Positions 60,024 through 60,960 of a DNA stretch of 60,960 bases are shown piece after piece. Positions within the stretch are counted from its first letter, which is position 1. Each line of letters opens with the position of its first letter. Both the position numbers and the translations under genes were made by a program. Source of the DNA: an uncultured Lachnoanaerobaculum sp. (GTDB lineage: Bacteria; Bacillota; Clostridia; Lachnospirales; Lachnospiraceae); the NCBI GenBank assembly GCA_946999385.1, contig CAMQCZ010000009.1, forward strand, positions 1 to 60,960, read 5' to 3'. Below the pieces are notes generated by a model. The model was not told the origin of the DNA, did not search any database, and saw only the letters and a program-made list of their open reading frames with translations.

Positions 60024-60335
60024 TCATTCCCAATAAGCTTCTATCATTTGTTCCATATTAGCACGCCCTATTGGATTATCTGTATGAATCTTGACTGTAT
60101 AAAATGTTTCTCTTTCTACTAAGTAGTCAAGAAGCTTAATAGCATTTCCACCATACTTAGCATAATCACCTAAATCATAGTCAAGATCCAATAATTCAAT
60201 CTCTCCACCTGATTCTTCAATTTCTTCAATTAAGCTAATTGCCTCTTCAACAGACTTAGCACCTTCATATCCTAAAGGAACCGGTCTAATATCATCAAGC
60301 CATATTTTAATTTTCATATCTGAATATAATTTCAT
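60024..60335 (-). CDS. cREC-type receiver-like protein (cyclic-phosphate processing family)
   Basis: The 103-residue protein has KIWLDDIRPVPLGYEGAKSVEEAISLI at residues 9-35, DLDYDLGDYAKYGGNAIKLLDYL near residue 50 and KIHTDNPIGRANMEQMIEAYW at the end. The DDIRP and DLDYDLG acidic motifs are those of the small stand-alone receiver domains annotated as cyclic-phosphate processing (cREC), proposed by others to act in RNA repair. The GAGG site supports the ATG at 60335. It is downstream of an XRE regulator. Confidence 0.8.
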   Translation of the reverse strand: MKLYSDMKIKIWLDDIRPVPLGYEGAKSVEEAISLIEEIEESGGEIELLDLDYDLGDYAKYGGNAIKLLDYLVERETFYTVKIHTDNPIGRANMEQMIEAYWE

Positions 60336-60399
60336 ATCAAACCTCTATTCTAATGAGAGCTTCTGTATGCTCTTCTGATTTGTGATAGATTTACCAATT

Positions 60400-60612
60400 T
60401 TATTCCACCTCATTTCTATGAATTTCTATAACATCTTCAATTCTGCAATCCAATGCTAAGCAAATCTTTTCTAGTGACTCTAAGTTCACATAAGAGTTTT
60501 TGCTCATTCTTGAAACTATGTTGCTTGTTATGTTTGCAGCTCTTTTTAAGTCTTCTTTGTTCATTTCTCTTTCTACCAATAAGTGCCATAATGGTTTATA
60601 AGAAATTGCCAT
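60400..60612 (-). CDS. XRE-family (Cro/CI type) transcriptional regulator
   Basis: The 70-residue protein is a single helix-turn-helix: PLWHLLVEREMNKEDLKRAANITSNIVSRMSKNSYVNLESLEKICLALDCRIEDVIEI, the pattern of the small YozG-like regulators common on accessory regions. AAGGGG precedes the ATG. A TATAAT box and an inverted repeat lie upstream. Confidence 0.87.
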   Translation of the reverse strand: MAISYKPLWHLLVEREMNKEDLKRAANITSNIVSRMSKNSYVNLESLEKICLALDCRIEDVIEIHRNEVE

Positions 60613-60639
60613 ATTATTACCCCTTATCCGTTTTATTGT

Positions 60640-60688
60640 TAAGATATATTATATCATAAATAGGCTGATAAGTCACTTTAGCCTATTT
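60640..60688 (-). promoter_or_regulatory. Promoter and inverted repeat of the XRE gene
   Basis: On the minus strand TATAAT lies near 60650, with a weak GTGACT upstream at 17 bases. The inverted repeat AAATAGGCT-N13-AGCCTATTT (60658-60688) covers the -35 region, a likely site for autoregulation by the XRE protein. Confidence 0.5.
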
Positions 60689-60810
60689 TATACTTGTGCT
60701 TGCGTTAGTATTTATTTAGACAGTAATTAGTTTTTTATGTGTCCCACTTGGAACTGATCCAAATCGGCAGGATGCAAGCACCCTTTAGGGTGTATAATTT
60801 CACCCTTAGA

Positions 60811-60833
60811 AAATCTAAGGGTGATTTAATTAT
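60811..60833. terminator. Terminator at the end of the right-edge gene
   Basis: CACCCTTAG and CTAAGGGTG form a 9-bp perfect stem with a five-base loop. T-rich sequence follows on the plus strand. It lies just after the stop of the truncated minus-strand gene. Confidence 0.65.
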
Positions 60834-60834
60834 T

Positions 60835-60960
60835 TTATTTTTCTTGATTTTCTCTCATTATTTTTAGTGTTTCTTTAAATTCTTTTGTCTTTGTTGCTTC
60901 TTCTAGTAGAATTTTTATTTCTTCATCTGTTAGTTCTTCTGCATTTTCTATAAGGCTTTC
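60835..60960 (-). CDS. Unknown protein, C-terminal part only (cut by window edge)
   Basis: Minus-strand translation gives 41 residues ending at a TAA: ESLIENAEELTDEEIKILL, then EEATKTKEFKETLKIMRENQEK. It is a charged, helical C-terminus with no recognisable domain. The rest of the gene lies beyond the right edge. Family cannot be named. Confidence 0.55.
   Translation of the reverse strand, partial: ESLIENAEELTDEEIKILLEEATKTKEFKETLKIMRENQEK

Noticed and set aside
1..60960. CRISPR array, prophage, complete insertion sequence or tRNA-bounded island
   Set aside because: No regularly spaced repeats, phage structural genes, transposase frames or tRNA folds were recognised in either strand by reading.

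Overview
The window reads as the chromosome of a low-GC (about 30% by eye), anaerobic, host-associated Bacillota, most likely a Clostridia-class organism. The evidence is the Firmicute-type secG-rnr-smpB order, Rex, YebC, PepV, PepC, an ECF transporter, strong AAGGAGG-type ribosome sites, and a glycyl-radical (strictly anaerobic) choline-degrading microcompartment. Most genes lie on the minus strand. No rRNA, tRNA, CRISPR array or complete mobile element was found. Species cannot be fixed from this sequence.

Layout, left to right. (1) 1-1445: a gene cut by the left edge encodes a fusion of a DNA-binding head, a LicC-type CTP:phosphocholine cytidylyltransferase and a LicA-type choline kinase. 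(2) 1620-10705: one nucleoside uptake and salvage operon reading leftward, cdd, ABC transporter (nupA, nupB, nupC), pdp, deoC, bmpA, add, punA, from a promoter overlapped by an inverted repeat. (3) 10788-21800: thyA-folA, pepC, a divergent small-exporter gene, the rex-acpS-nnrD-CBS protein-MATE-yebC operon, and a cardiolipin synthase behind a promoter carrying a perfect 18-bp palindrome. (4) 21825-24945: a three-gene unit, TPR-DUF4037 protein, DUF4125 protein, MerR/GyrI-like regulator.

(5) 25129-37431 is the centrepiece: a type II choline trimethylamine-lyase (cut, GRM2-like) bacterial microcompartment operon of 14 genes. Reading leftward: BMC-H, DMT-family transporter, small winged-helix protein, BMC-H, BMC-H, a degenerate aldehyde dehydrogenase homologue, CutC, CutD, iron alcohol dehydrogenase (CutO), circularly permuted shell protein (CutR-like), BMC-P vertex protein, EutQ-like protein, BMC-H with a long tail, acetaldehyde dehydrogenase (CutF), BMC-H. 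CutC splits choline into trimethylamine and acetaldehyde. Acetaldehyde is then oxidised to acetyl-CoA and reduced to ethanol inside the shell. The operon promoter has a 19-bp spacer with a dyad, the architecture used by MerR-family activators, and a MerR gene lies in the next operon downstream. With the LicCA fusion, the window holds two competing fates for choline: attachment to cell-surface polymers and fermentation.

(6) 37615-44463: prolyl-tRNA editing protein and an ArsC-like protein; class I ribonucleotide reductase nrdAB with a NrdR box; an NADP-dependent secondary alcohol dehydrogenase translationally coupled to a G3E (CobW-like) metal-chaperone GTPase. (7) 44476-50626: sulfur amino acid island: cysK and metY, a divergent AraC regulator, and the methionine transporter metNIQ. 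(8) 50694-56550: secG-rnr-smpB-prfC-pepV. (9) 56664-59775: an ECF transporter (fused double ATPase, T and MptD-like S components) behind a long non-coding leader that may hold a decayed regulator. (10) 59888-60960: a small accessory patch with an XRE regulator, a cREC-type receiver protein, a metallophosphoesterase remnant and a truncated unknown gene at the right edge.
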